NCBI RefSeq assembly: GCF_022836845.1
Contig: NZ_JAJNNZ010000022.1
Coordinates: forward strand, 1-40,501
Length of the DNA: 40,501 nt
Origin: Vibrio gelatinilyticus
GTDB taxonomy: Bacteria > Pseudomonadota > Gammaproteobacteria > Enterobacterales > Vibrionaceae
Direction: 5' to 3'
Shown here: in pieces, positions 13,007 through 21,282 of the stretch
Layout: each line of letters begins with the position of its first letter
How positions within the stretch are numbered: the first letter of the stretch is position 1
Translations under genes and position numbers: made by a program
The notes under the pieces: generated by a model
Databases searched by the model: none
Seen by the model: the letters and a program-made list of their open reading frames with translations, nothing else
Told to the model about the DNA's origin: nothing

Positions 13007-13789
13007 ATGTTAAAAAAAAGTAATCAACCCATTCGTGAGGCATATTGGTGTGTAGTGTCTGGTAGCGAAGTCTGGCTAGAGCAAGATATGCTGCCCAAAG
13101 GCAGTGCGATAGAACATTCATTGGATGTTGAGCAGGCCATCGAGGTTGGCCGGTATCAGGGCATTCCAGTGATGTGGCTCAACGATGCGGATCTTGACGG
13201 TGAGCGGGAGTGGACGTCGCTACGGGAATTGCTGCATTTTCCCCAGGAATTATTCCATCTTATCTCAAAAGCCATTCAGTACGGCCACATGACGCAGAGT
13301 ATGCGTTTTTGTCCTCAGTGTGGTGGTCGAAACCATCTCAATCACAATCAATTGGCGATGCAGTGTCAGGATTGTCGTACGCTACATTATCCACGGATCT
13401 TTCCATGCATTATCGTCGCTGTTCGTAAGCAACAGCAAATACTACTGGCGCAGCACAATCGTCATGCAGGTGGTATGTACACCGTTATCGCTGGCTTTCT
13501 TGAGGTGGGCGAAACATTAGAAGAGTGTGTCGCTCGAGAAGTGAAAGAAGAGACTGGGGTGACGGTGACGAATATCCGTTATTTTGGCAGTCAGCCGTGG
13601 GCGTTTCCGTCGAGTATGATGATGGCATTTTTAGCCGATTATCACGCTGGTGAGCTTAAGCCTGATTATAGTGAACTCAAAGATGCTCAGTGGTTTGATT
13701 TTGAACGTTTACCGCTCGTTGCACCTGTTGGAACCATCGCACGTCAACTCATCGAAGAGACGATTGGCGTCACTCAGGAAACGGATTGA
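13007..13789 (+). CDS. nudC: NADH pyrophosphatase / RNA deNADding enzyme NudC
   Basis: 260 aa from the ATG at 13007, which has GAGGA upstream; an earlier ATG lacks support. The zinc ribbon is formed by C102, C105, C120 and C123. The Nudix box runs from G163 (GFLEVGETLEECVAREVKEE, residues 163-182) to the following T-G. The SQPWAFPSSMM motif just downstream is the NudC-specific signature for NAD binding. It hydrolyses NAD(H) and removes NAD caps from RNA. It is divergent from rsd. Confidence 0.96.
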   Translation: MLKKSNQPIREAYWCVVSGSEVWLEQDMLPKGSAIEHSLDVEQAIEVGRYQGIPVMWLNDADLDGEREWTSLRELLHFPQELFHLISKAIQYGHMTQSMRFCPQCGGRNHLNHNQLAMQCQDCRTLHYPRIFPCIIVAVRKQQQILLAQHNRHAGGMYTVIAGFLEVGETLEECVAREVKEETGVTVTNIRYFGSQPWAFPSSMMMAFLADYHAGELKPDYSELKDAQWFDFERLPLVAPVGTIARQLIEETIGVTQETD

Positions 13790-13796
13790 TTTAAGG

Positions 13797-13823
13797 CAAA
13801 AAAAACCCTCCGCAAGCGGAGGG
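13797..13823 (-). terminator. minus-strand intrinsic terminator after nudC
   Basis: On the minus strand, CCCTCCGC-TT-GCGGAGGG is followed by eight T. On the plus strand the hairpin is followed by GGTAAGTAAG with no T run, so it does not look like nudC's own terminator. No annotated minus-strand gene lies immediately upstream of it, which suggests a short minus-strand transcript from the nudC-hemE gap. Confidence 0.7.
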
Positions 13824-13925
13824 GGTAAGTAAGATGTCGTTATGAGATTCTGAGTATGAGGCTCAGAGTATTATTGTAATTTTCGCTAGCAAACAAACTT
13901 TTAACATTCCTTAGGTGTGGTTGCA
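13797..13925 (-). ncRNA. candidate small RNA in the nudC-hemE gap
   Basis: The gap 13790-14104 (315 bp) has no convincing ORF. Reading the minus strand, it contains TTGCAA at about 13920, a short stem TCTGAG / CTCAGA (13850-13868) and then the strong terminator at 13797-13823. A transcript of roughly 80-110 nt would fit. No good -10 was found and no known sRNA family was recognised, so this rests mainly on the orphan terminator. Confidence 0.25.
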
Positions 13926-14067
13926 AATTCACCATTAATTGGATGGCTAATAATATGATCTCGCTTGCAAAGTGACCGTTTTACGGAATGGTAGCCACTT
14001 TAATGTGTATCGCTTTCAAATTTTGGTAAAAGAAATGTTGGCTAATACTGCACAGCATCAATGATTA

Positions 14068-14082
14068 ACGCTAGAATAGCGT
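14068..14082. promoter_or_regulatory. inverted repeat just upstream of hemE
   Basis: ACGCTA-GAA-TAGCGT, 6-bp perfect arms, 22 nt before the hemE ATG and overlapping a TAGAAT that could serve as a -10. It may be an operator or a leader hairpin; no regulator is identified. Confidence 0.35.
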
Positions 14083-14104
14083 CTTTCGAATTGGAGAAAA
14101 ATGA

Positions 14105-15172
14105 ATGACGGAACTGAAGAACGATCGCTATCTAAGAGCACTATTAAAAGAGCCTGTAGACCACACACCAGTATGGATGATGCGCCAAGCAGGTCGATAC
14201 CTTCCAGAGTATCGAGAAACACGCGCAGTTGCTGGCGATTTTATGTCTTTGTGTAAAAACGCAGAGCTTGCTTCTGAAGTCACCCTTCAACCTCTTCGTC
14301 GTTTTCCTCTTGATGCCGCTATTCTATTTTCTGATATCCTGACGATTCCAGATGCTATGGGACTGGGTCTTTACTTCGAAACCGGTGAAGGTCCTAAATT
14401 TGAACGCCCTATCACTTGCAAGGCTGACGTCGACAAAATCGGTTTGCCAGATCCAGAAGGTGAACTGCAATACGTCATGAATGCGGTGCGTCAAATCCGT
14501 AAAGACTTACAAGGTGAAGTGCCGCTGATTGGTTTCTCGGGAAGCCCTTGGACACTCGCGACTTACATGGTTGAAGGCGGAAGCTCGAAGGCGTTTACCA
14601 AAATCAAAAAAATGATGTATGCCGAGCCACAAACCCTGCACCTACTGCTAGATAAACTTGCAGACAGCGTTATCGAGTACCTTAATGCGCAGATCAAAGC
14701 CGGTGCTCAATCGGTCATGGTATTTGATACATGGGGCGGTGTACTAACACCACGCGACTACAACCTGTTCTCACTGCAATACATGCACAAGATTGTCGAT
14801 GGCCTCATTCGTGAAAACGATGGTCGTCGTGTCCCTGTGACTCTGTTTACTAAAAACGGTGGCATGTGGCTTGAGCAGATCGCTGCAACAGGTTGTGATG
14901 CACTCGGTCTGGATTGGACTATTAACATTGCAGACGCTAAAAAGCGTGTTGGTGATAAAGTTGCGCTGCAAGGCAATATGGATCCTTCGATTCTGTATGC
15001 TCAGCCAGAGCGCATTCGTGAGGAAGTCGCCACGATTCTAGAAGGTTTTGGCGATGGTGGTACTGGCCACGTTTTCAACTTAGGTCATGGTATTCATTTG
15101 GATGTGCCACCAGAAAATGCTGGCGTATTCGTTGATGCTGTGCACGAGCTGTCTAAGCCGTACCATAAGTAA
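14105..15172 (+). CDS. hemE: uroporphyrinogen decarboxylase
   Basis: 355 aa, the usual length, beginning MTELKNDRYLRALLKEP. The signature PVWMMRQAGRYLPEYR holds the substrate-binding arginines. The second signature, GFSGSPWTLATYMVEG, lies near residues 143-158. It converts uroporphyrinogen III to coproporphyrinogen III in haem synthesis, in the cytosol. It is monocistronic by layout, with GGAG upstream and its own terminator 13 nt after the stop. Confidence 0.98.
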   Translation: MTELKNDRYLRALLKEPVDHTPVWMMRQAGRYLPEYRETRAVAGDFMSLCKNAELASEVTLQPLRRFPLDAAILFSDILTIPDAMGLGLYFETGEGPKFERPITCKADVDKIGLPDPEGELQYVMNAVRQIRKDLQGEVPLIGFSGSPWTLATYMVEGGSSKAFTKIKKMMYAEPQTLHLLLDKLADSVIEYLNAQIKAGAQSVMVFDTWGGVLTPRDYNLFSLQYMHKIVDGLIRENDGRRVPVTLFTKNGGMWLEQIAATGCDALGLDWTINIADAKKRVGDKVALQGNMDPSILYAQPERIREEVATILEGFGDGGTGHVFNLGHGIHLDVPPENAGVFVDAVHELSKPYHK

Positions 15173-15185
15173 TCCGTAATCAATG

Positions 15186-15220
15186 AAAAAGGTCAACACC
15201 TTGGGTGTTGACCTTTTTTT
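15186..15220 (+). terminator. hemE terminator
   Basis: GGTCAACAC / GTGTTGACC is a 9-bp perfect stem with a short loop, five A before and seven T after. Confidence 0.95.
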
Positions 15221-15307
15221 ATGGCCAAGAAAATGTCCCGCTCTAGTGATCAATAAAGTCTCAACTACACTAAAAGGTAGGTAACTAGAATGCGTGAGGA
15301 GCGGTCT

Positions 15308-15841
15308 ATGGCAGTGCGTCTTTCGTTACTACTTTTGGCTTTTAGTTCGCTAGTGGCAGGTTGCGCTGCGGATGTCGCCACCGACTATGACGCCAGCGTG
15401 AACTTTTCGCGCTTTAATAGCTATCAATATCAAGAAGATCCGAATGTGCCCGTGAGCCTAGATGGTGCTCGAATTAAGCGTGCCGTCGACTATCAAATGG
15501 CAGGGAAGGGTTTTAAAAAGGTCGATAGCAATAGTGACCTACTGGTTCGATATTCTATTTTAGAAGGCTCTGAGCTGCGTTCAGACGGTCTAACGGTGGG
15601 ATTTGGTATTGGTACCAGTACTTCTGGCCGAGGAGGGTACGGTGTCAGTGCGAGGACCCCAGAGCGCTTTAAAGAAAAGAAATTCGGTAAACTCAATGTC
15701 GAGTTGATTGAAGCCAAAAGCAACGAAGTCGTTTGGCGTTCCATTTCACAACGGCAACTCACCGAAACCATGGATTCCGACGATAGAGATGCGTTTATCA
15801 TGGATCAAGTGGGCAAGATGTTTGAGCAATATCCGCGTTAA
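15308..15841 (+). CDS. DUF4136-type outer-membrane lipoprotein
   Basis: 177 aa from the ATG at 15308, preceded by GAGGAG; an upstream in-frame ATG overlaps this ribosome binding site. A lipoprotein signal peptide ends in the lipobox LVAGC with C19 as the lipidated cysteine, and A-A at +2/+3 suggests outer-membrane sorting. The mature part has the DUF4136 layout: an early YDASVNFSRFNSYQY, a glycine-rich GFGIGTSTSGRGGYG and a late VELIEAKSNEVVWR. Function unknown. It follows hemE after its terminator and is probably transcribed alone. Confidence 0.8.
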   Translation: MAVRLSLLLLAFSSLVAGCAADVATDYDASVNFSRFNSYQYQEDPNVPVSLDGARIKRAVDYQMAGKGFKKVDSNSDLLVRYSILEGSELRSDGLTVGFGIGTSTSGRGGYGVSARTPERFKEKKFGKLNVELIEAKSNEVVWRSISQRQLTETMDSDDRDAFIMDQVGKMFEQYPR

Positions 15842-15887
15842 AAGAGCTTTGAGATCATGGTAGCCCAAAAGCTCAGAAACCTATCGA

Positions 15888-15947
15888 TAGACCCTAGTTG
15901 TGAGAGCATTGGAAACAACAGCCTTTGGTTCTGGATTCTAGGGTCTA
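15888..15947. other. 10-bp inverted repeat between convergent genes
   Basis: TAGACCCTAG at 15888-15897 and CTAGGGTCTA at 15938-15947 form a perfect inverted repeat around a 40-nt centre, between the lipoprotein gene and the convergent dehydrogenase. It has no T run, so it is not a classic terminator. It could be a bidirectional Rho-assisted stop or a short mobile repeat. Confidence 0.35.
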
Positions 15948-15949
15948 GT

Positions 15950-16870
15950 TTAATACCCTCTGTCAAAATCAATGCGGTTTTGCAGTTGAAATCCGTCGCG
16001 CCATCGAAGGTAATTCTCAACAAATATCTCGATCACTTGCTCTGGAAAACTAATGGCCGCGACGTGAGGCGTTACCGTGACTTGTGGGTGATGCCAATAA
16101 GGGCATTCTTGAGAAATGGGCTCATTAATAAAGACATCAAGAAAGGCATGCTCTAACTGACCAGCTTCTAGAGCCGCTAGCAGCGCAGCGCTGTCAACGC
16201 TCTGCCCACGGCCGACGTTAAAGAAAAGAGCGCCTTGGCAGTTAGAAAAAAGCGCCGCGTCGAATAGGTTTGCCGTTTGAGCGGTATTGGGCAGCGTGTT
16301 GACGATGATATCGGCCTGTTTAACCGCGCGTGCTGCCTCATTGATGTGGAACACATCGGTAAACTCACAGGCCTTGGCTGGGATGCCCGTTCGATTGACA
16401 CCAATAGCGCGAATATTCAGTGCCTTGGCACTTTTTGCCAGATGTTGCCCAATCGAGCCAGTACCAAATATCACCATGGTTTTCGAGGACAGTGATTGAT
16501 AGCGGTGTGGCTGCCAATCTCGATTCGTTTGTTGCTCGCGGTAGAGTGAAAAATGACGATAATGGGCAATGCTATACCCAAGCACATACTCGGCGATTTG
16601 TTGGCCAAAAATGCCCTTTACGTTAGTGAGTTGGTAGTTTTTGTTCAGCTCATCTGCGGTGAGCGCGTCGATACCTGCATACGTCGATTGAACCCATTCC
16701 ACATTCGGATAATGGCTGAGATTGGGTGCAAGAAGCGGTGGCGCCGCTAATACAATCGTTGCCTGGCTCGCGTCTTCACAGATCTGCAGGTCTGGCAAAT
16801 TCTGCTGCATGAGCAGTTTTTGGTAGAGCGCGTTATTTTCAGTATGCAGTGCAACTTTGAATCCAGTCAT
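15950..16870 (-). CDS. D-isomer-specific 2-hydroxyacid dehydrogenase (GhrA-like)
   Basis: 306 aa. The Rossmann motif FGTGSIGQ starts near residue 135 and binds NAD(P). The catalytic triad of the family is visible: R221 in NVGRGQ, E250 in FINEP and H269 in TPHVAA. Members reduce glyoxylate or hydroxypyruvate, or act on related 2-keto acids; substrate is not decidable from sequence. It is divergent from the DUF416 gene and convergent with the lipoprotein gene. Confidence 0.85.
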   Translation of the reverse strand: MTGFKVALHTENNALYQKLLMQQNLPDLQICEDASQATIVLAAPPLLAPNLSHYPNVEWVQSTYAGIDALTADELNKNYQLTNVKGIFGQQIAEYVLGYSIAHYRHFSLYREQQTNRDWQPHRYQSLSSKTMVIFGTGSIGQHLAKSAKALNIRAIGVNRTGIPAKACEFTDVFHINEAARAVKQADIIVNTLPNTAQTANLFDAALFSNCQGALFFNVGRGQSVDSAALLAALEAGQLEHAFLDVFINEPISQECPYWHHPQVTVTPHVAAISFPEQVIEIFVENYLRWRDGFQLQNRIDFDRGY

Positions 16871-16950
16871 TGATGAGTATCCATATCACTTGAAGTTGTT
16901 CGAGTATAAGGTACACTTCCGCTGACTAACTCAACAACGGCAGAGCGACC

Positions 16951-17538
16951 ATGTTAAACAATCCTCTTCAGGTTCGAATCGAAAAGTTTGAACCATGGCA
17001 GCATATCACTTTTATGGCCTGCATGTGTGAGCGTATGTATCCCAACTACGCCATGTTCTGCGAGACGACACAGTTTGCTGAAGCGCGTGTTTATCGCGAT
17101 ATCTTAGACAGTATCTGGGAAATATTGACCGTTAAAACGGCCAAAGTGAACTTTGAAAAGCAACTCGAAAAGTTAGAGGAATTGATCCCAAGTTCTGAAG
17201 ATTTCGACTTTTATGGTGTGTACCCAGCGATTGACGCATGCGTGGCACTATCGACGGTTTTGCATGGCTTGCTCGACAGAGATTATTTGCTCGATTCATC
17301 GCTCAAAGTCAGTCAGCAATCCGTTGCTACTGTCGCTCAATTAGAGCAGGTACAAGGCGCCGACGAGATCACCAACGATAACCAAAAAGAGAACGAAGCG
17401 GTGTGTGAAGAGTGGGATATCCAGTGGGCCATTTTCAGACCATTGCGTGAGTGCGAGGATCGCGATATTGAATTGATCAAAGAGTTACGTTTAGAGCTTA
17501 AAGAGCAGGCGGTAAGCAATATCGGTGTTCAACTGTAA
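16951..17538 (+). CDS. yjaG: YjaG family protein (DUF416)
   Basis: 195 aa, the family's usual length (about 196). It has the characteristic FEPWQHITFMACMCERMYPNY and a helical central part with YPAIDACVALSTVLHGLL. Function unknown; in enterobacteria it sits near hupA. Here the next gene is greB instead. The stop is followed by a weak hairpin at 17557-17584. Confidence 0.85.
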   Translation: MLNNPLQVRIEKFEPWQHITFMACMCERMYPNYAMFCETTQFAEARVYRDILDSIWEILTVKTAKVNFEKQLEKLEELIPSSEDFDFYGVYPAIDACVALSTVLHGLLDRDYLLDSSLKVSQQSVATVAQLEQVQGADEITNDNQKENEAVCEEWDIQWAIFRPLRECEDRDIELIKELRLELKEQAVSNIGVQL

Positions 17539-17556
17539 TCGTAATCTCCCGTTAGC

Positions 17557-17584
17557 AAAGCACTCTCATATAGCAGGGTGCTTT
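17557..17584 (+). terminator. weak hairpin after yjaG
   Basis: AAAGCACTCT pairs with AGGGTGCTTT (one T-G pair) around an 8-nt loop. The T run is only three long, so termination may be partial. Confidence 0.45.
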
Positions 17585-17775
17585 GATTCGGGCCCGTGTA
17601 ATTCACCACCTATCTCGTCACTCTCCCAATCTTCTCATCACTTTTTATCGCCAATCATTGGCGCGATCTTCGAATCACAGTATAGTCAACGCTTCGTCGT
17701 GGTGAATTTTACCCGCAGCGATCAGCGCGCTATGAAGCGCTCGTTACTCTGAACCGCTGGATATAGGGAGCAGCA

Positions 17776-17934
17776 TTGAAAACCAAGTTAATCACTCGAG
17801 AAGGCTATAACAAGCTCAAAAAAGAGCACGACTACCTCTGGCACGAAAGGCGACCAGAAGTCACTAAGATCGTTACCTGGGCAGCCAGCTTGGGGGACCG
17901 CTCAGAAAATGCCGATCATCAATTAGAAGTATAA
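17776..17934 (+). pseudogene. greB: greB, 5' fragment of the chromosomal copy
   Basis: A TTG start behind GGGAG gives MKTKLITREGYNKLKKEHDY and continues as standard GreB to residue D47 (GDRSENAD). It then switches to five unrelated codons and a stop at 17932-17934. The break falls directly after the conserved acidic tip (D41, E44) of the N-terminal coiled coil that enters the RNA polymerase secondary channel. The missing 3' part is at 34271-34615. The two halves are separated by about 16.35 kb of island DNA. Confidence 0.95.
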
Positions 17935-17975
17935 AAATTATACTAAACATCCCCAAGCACAGATATATCGATACA

Positions 17976-18037
17976 TAGAAATAGTACACATACTTTTTTG
18001 GTGTACTATTTCAACGTCAGGAATAGACACCTCAACT
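17976..18037. repeat. left-end recombinase-type repeats of the island
   Basis: AAATAGTACAC (17979-17989) and GTGTACTATTT (18001-18011) form a perfect 11-bp inverted repeat. GTACTATTTC (18003-18012) and ACACCTCAACT (18027-18037) both recur in inverted orientation near the right end, at 34235-34244 and 34192-34202. TAGAAATAGTAC (17976-17987) is also found directly at 34233-34244. These are candidate binding sites for the element's recombinases. The rest of 17935-18204 holds direct repeats and a hairpin but no gene. Confidence 0.65.
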
Positions 18038-18044
18038 CAGCCAA

Positions 18045-18096
18045 GTTACGACAAAATCGCTTGGTAATTAAGGTACGACAGAATCGCTTGGTGATC
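18045..18096. repeat. two 25-bp direct repeats, 27-bp period
   Basis: The unit around ACGACAAAATCGCTTGGT (18045-18069) recurs at 18072-18096 with four mismatches in 25. Related GACAACTT segments follow up to 18116. They lie between the island's left end and the helicase-nuclease gene. They resemble protein-binding iterons or transposon-end sites. Confidence 0.6.
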
Positions 18097-18125
18097 ACAA
18101 CAACTTAGGACAACTTGTAACGCGC

Positions 18126-18150
18126 TTTTGGACAATTCTGAGTTAGTGAC
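18126..18150 (+). repeat. direct repeat, left copy, flanking the helicase-nuclease module
   Basis: A 25-bp stretch beginning TTTTGGACAA and containing TGAGTTAGTGAC matches 21400-21424 at 20 of 25 positions in the same orientation. The pair encloses the 826-aa helicase-nuclease gene and the 90-aa ORF. Confidence 0.5.
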
Positions 18151-18167
18151 TTTGCTACTGCCGTACA

Positions 18168-18193
18168 CCTAAGGAAGCTTCCGCTCCCTTAGG
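18168..18193 (-). other. hairpin downstream of the helicase-nuclease gene
   Basis: CCTAAGG / CCTTAGG arms around a 12-nt centre, just past the stop of the minus-strand gene ending at 18205. There is no T run in that direction, so if it terminates transcription it is not a classic intrinsic terminator. Confidence 0.35.
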
Positions 18194-18204
18194 TATCATT
18201 GATA

Positions 18205-20685
18205 CTATCCTTTAAAAGGTACAGTATAGTGTTCAACTATATCCTGACCTCGAAGCTTGTAGGTTGCCAACTTTTCACGTATGGCATCAACATTATTAAT
18301 CTCATTATGAGTAGAGATAGATTCAAAGAAGCTGAGAGCGTTGTCACGAAGTTCTTGTAACTTTTGGTCATTGACAATACGGATAGTCGGCTTAGGTGAA
18401 GATGCGTATTCAAACTGCACTGAAGGGTGAACCATAATCGGTGTATGCTGACTCGTAAAATCATACTGGTTTTCAAACCATGTGGAAGAACCATTTAATT
18501 GATTACAGTAGCTTTTGTTTATTGTGTCAGAGGTAGCTTCATTTTTACACTCAATAACCAAATACTGCTGGTTCCCGATAGACCAAAGGTTATCTGGTCC
18601 TTTGTTATAAGCAAGTTCTGGGCGTTGACTATTGAAGCCTAACATTTTGGCTAAGTTATCCATTGCAGCTTCAAACTTATTCGCTGACTTAGGTTTGAAA
18701 TATAAGTCGTCGATAACAGCATTTGCAGCAATAATCATTTTGTTTCTTATCAAGAATTTACCGCTTAAATAGCTTGAGCACTGCTCTGCTTGTTCTTGAG
18801 TTAAACCATTGACTTTAGTGTAGCTAAGTCCAGATAATGGCTTTAAAAGCCTTTGGTTATAGGTGTTTGCATTAAGCAATATCAACTGAGCCTGACTTTC
18901 ATCATCGATGTTCGTATATTCAGCTAATACTTGCTTTAGGTATCCTTTTAAAGCGTTATCGTCGCAAGTATTCGCTGTAGCTTCAATTATGCGACATGCG
19001 CCATTAACATCACCACGAATGGCTGATAAGTAGGCATCATAAAGCGAAAGCTTAATTGGTTTACTTTCGGCTCGTTCTTCATAAGTCAACTGAGCGAGTT
19101 GCCCTTTACTAAACCCTACCCACTGCGCATCTTGAAGTAAACAGTAGTCCATTAACTTTTCCAACTCTGAAGCAGGTTTATCGGCGACCTGTGTAGCAAC
19201 ACTTTCCGATATGTTCATCTGTGCACGAGTTGCTGGTGAGAAGTTTTCGATAGCATTATCTGTATAGATGGTGCTTGTCAGTCCCTTGCCAGTTAGTAAA
19301 ACCACACAATAGTCATCGCTTGAACGAACCCCACGCCCCATACCTTGCTCGATACGTTGAATCTTCTCAACATTGTCATAGTTACTAGACATCAGTGAAG
19401 ACTGCTTCACTCTATCGATCAAATTTCTAGCATCAGGTAAACCGTCTATAACTAAGAGCCTACAGGCCGTTTGAGGTAGGTCAATGCCATCATAACGGTT
19501 ATTTAGAACTACTAAGCCAACGTGTTGAGTTTTCAATCTAGTAACCCCTTCACTAATATTGCTTGAACTCAATGTCAGATCAGCAACACCTTCCCATTGT
19601 TTAGCGCGATATGTAGACGGGGCTATAACTACCACATTGTGTTTTCTAGACACGCTTGTGCATAGTTGTTGTATATCTTCGTCTGTTATTTGTGGGTTAA
19701 TAACTTGAGGTAGTAAAATCATGCGGTCACCGACATCTCCGGCACTATCAGGAGTTATCGGATTGGATAGTTCATTAGGTCTCACTCCAAAATGAGTAGA
19801 AAGAATACTATCGTCTGCAAGCGTTGCAGTCATAAAGATCTTACGTGTTGCTTGTCCCAATGCTGGTATTACAGAGATAGGGATAAAATGAGGAGAAATC
19901 TCGACCTTATTTGCACTAAACACGCAGTTTGCTAACTGGAGGTGGTTCTTAAGTAGCGGGTATGAAAACTCGATGACACGTTCATTTTTGTATTTTACAA
20001 GTGATTGTGTAACTACTGCCTGTTGTTTTTGCCAGCTCCAGAAAGGTACTTGCAAGAAAGCACTTGGGTCACCGCTTAAGATCTCATGATATTTAGCATA
20101 ATTCTGCCTTTCCAGAACGCTGTCAAATGTAGAACGTAGTTCATTGTATAAAGGAGAAGTACTGGGGACCTCCATTGTAAATTGCTGGTCAACAGTATCT
20201 AAGCATGCATGAGCATCATCAATAATGATACTTCCAATAGGCACTTTAATGCCTTCATCATCAACACCAAAAACAGAACGACCATTCACAAGTTTATGAA
20301 TATTGATCACAAGTATACTATTGCCTGATAGATATCTCGGGTCATGTGGATTTTTCGTCGTATCAATACCAAGTTCTTTGGCTTCCGATACTACTTGATC
20401 TACAAGATAGTTATCAGGTACGACATAGACCGCAGGTCCTTTCTTTTCATTCAAACAACTTTTTAACACAAGTAGGCCCACTGACGTTTTACCACCGCCA
20501 GTATTCATCTTGATCACTAAGTTGTTAGTATCCCTTCTGTCATACCACTTCGTCCAAACTTGACTTTGAACATCACGTGGGTACTGAAACTTTCCGCTAA
20601 CTTTGGGCAAAGCCTGAAAGATCTCTCGTGGATTGAAAGAGCTATCAACAGGGTTCGTGCCGCCTAGCTGACTAAAATCTAACAT
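18205..20685 (-). CDS. DEAD/DEAH helicase with C-terminal PD-(D/E)XK-like nuclease
   Basis: 826 aa with an AAGGGAAAT ribosome binding site. SF2 helicase motifs are clear: motif I MNTGGGKTSVG at about residues 60-70, motif II IIDDAHA at 154-160, motif III MTATLADDS, and motif VI QGMGRGVRSSD. In the last 135 residues GPDNLW (D698) and VIECKNEA (E712, K714) form a PD-(D/E)XK nuclease pattern. It belongs to a widespread single-gene family often found in defence islands and may be related to Hna-type helicase-nuclease phage defence; that name is uncertain. It is the leftmost gene in the island, with no partner gene. Likely role: processing of invading DNA (inference). Confidence 0.8.
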   Translation of the reverse strand: MLDFSQLGGTNPVDSSFNPREIFQALPKVSGKFQYPRDVQSQVWTKWYDRRDTNNLVIKMNTGGGKTSVGLLVLKSCLNEKKGPAVYVVPDNYLVDQVVSEAKELGIDTTKNPHDPRYLSGNSILVINIHKLVNGRSVFGVDDEGIKVPIGSIIIDDAHACLDTVDQQFTMEVPSTSPLYNELRSTFDSVLERQNYAKYHEILSGDPSAFLQVPFWSWQKQQAVVTQSLVKYKNERVIEFSYPLLKNHLQLANCVFSANKVEISPHFIPISVIPALGQATRKIFMTATLADDSILSTHFGVRPNELSNPITPDSAGDVGDRMILLPQVINPQITDEDIQQLCTSVSRKHNVVVIAPSTYRAKQWEGVADLTLSSSNISEGVTRLKTQHVGLVVLNNRYDGIDLPQTACRLLVIDGLPDARNLIDRVKQSSLMSSNYDNVEKIQRIEQGMGRGVRSSDDYCVVLLTGKGLTSTIYTDNAIENFSPATRAQMNISESVATQVADKPASELEKLMDYCLLQDAQWVGFSKGQLAQLTYEERAESKPIKLSLYDAYLSAIRGDVNGACRIIEATANTCDDNALKGYLKQVLAEYTNIDDESQAQLILLNANTYNQRLLKPLSGLSYTKVNGLTQEQAEQCSSYLSGKFLIRNKMIIAANAVIDDLYFKPKSANKFEAAMDNLAKMLGFNSQRPELAYNKGPDNLWSIGNQQYLVIECKNEATSDTINKSYCNQLNGSSTWFENQYDFTSQHTPIMVHPSVQFEYASSPKPTIRIVNDQKLQELRDNALSFFESISTHNEINNVDAIREKLATYKLRGQDIVEHYTVPFKG

Positions 20686-21009
20686 TTATTTCCCTTATTG
20701 TACGCTAGTGTTTAGCCAACTATATTCATATGAGAGTGACAGTACAACGACCAGCTTCACAGCCATTCTAAATGTTTTTGAAGTTAAAGCTGATTACGGC
20801 ACTGAATTAGCGTCAAATGACTAGAGTTCACACAACCCATACATGTTGATCAAGTGCGTATAAATTCATTACCAAAATTAGAGTAAGTAGCCACTCAAGT
20901 AGGACTAATAAAAGCGCCCCTAAATCATTTCGAGGCACTTTCGAGTTTGAAAATAACTATTATAATCAATATGTAGAGGTCGAATTGAGTTGTGAGTACA
21001 AAGATAGTG
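20686..21009. other. intergenic, no gene seen
   Basis: 324 bp between two minus-strand genes. AT-rich, with no ORF carrying a ribosome binding site and no strong hairpin. It presumably contains the promoter of the helicase-nuclease gene, but no clear -35/-10 was recognised. Confidence 0.5.
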
Positions 21010-21282
21010 TTAACATGGTAATTCACGACCAAACTCCATTACATGCTTCACCGATTCTCTCAGTACAAATTCGTTAAAGTTGACCGATAAGTCTGTATCG
21101 GTCAATACAATGATTAAAAGTATGTCATCATCGACCATGTCGTTCATTAAATGCCAATCGATTTCAGCGGGACTGGTTCGCATCACAGCTTGGCTCATCA
21201 TACCAAGAAGCTCGCTTAAACATTTGTCACCGCTTAGTCTTGCTCGATGTATTTGGGCTAGTAGGTAGGTCTTTGTATTCAT
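21010..21282 (-). CDS. hypothetical 90-aa protein
   Basis: Predicted soluble and mostly helical, acidic in the middle (DMVDDDILLIIVLTDTD). No signal peptide, no TM segment and no recognised domain. The ribosome binding site is weak. It lies inside the direct-repeat pair (18126-18150 / 21400-21424) together with the helicase-nuclease gene but 324 bp away from it, so it is not tightly coupled. The length and composition are consistent with a real gene, but evidence is limited. Confidence 0.45.
   Translation of the reverse strand: MNTKTYLLAQIHRARLSGDKCLSELLGMMSQAVMRTSPAEIDWHLMNDMVDDDILLIIVLTDTDLSVNFNEFVLRESVKHVMEFGRELPC

Noticed and set aside
15857..16156. Plus-strand ORF overlapping the dehydrogenase gene
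   Set aside because: It mostly overlaps a well-supported catalytic gene on the other strand and shows no family features.
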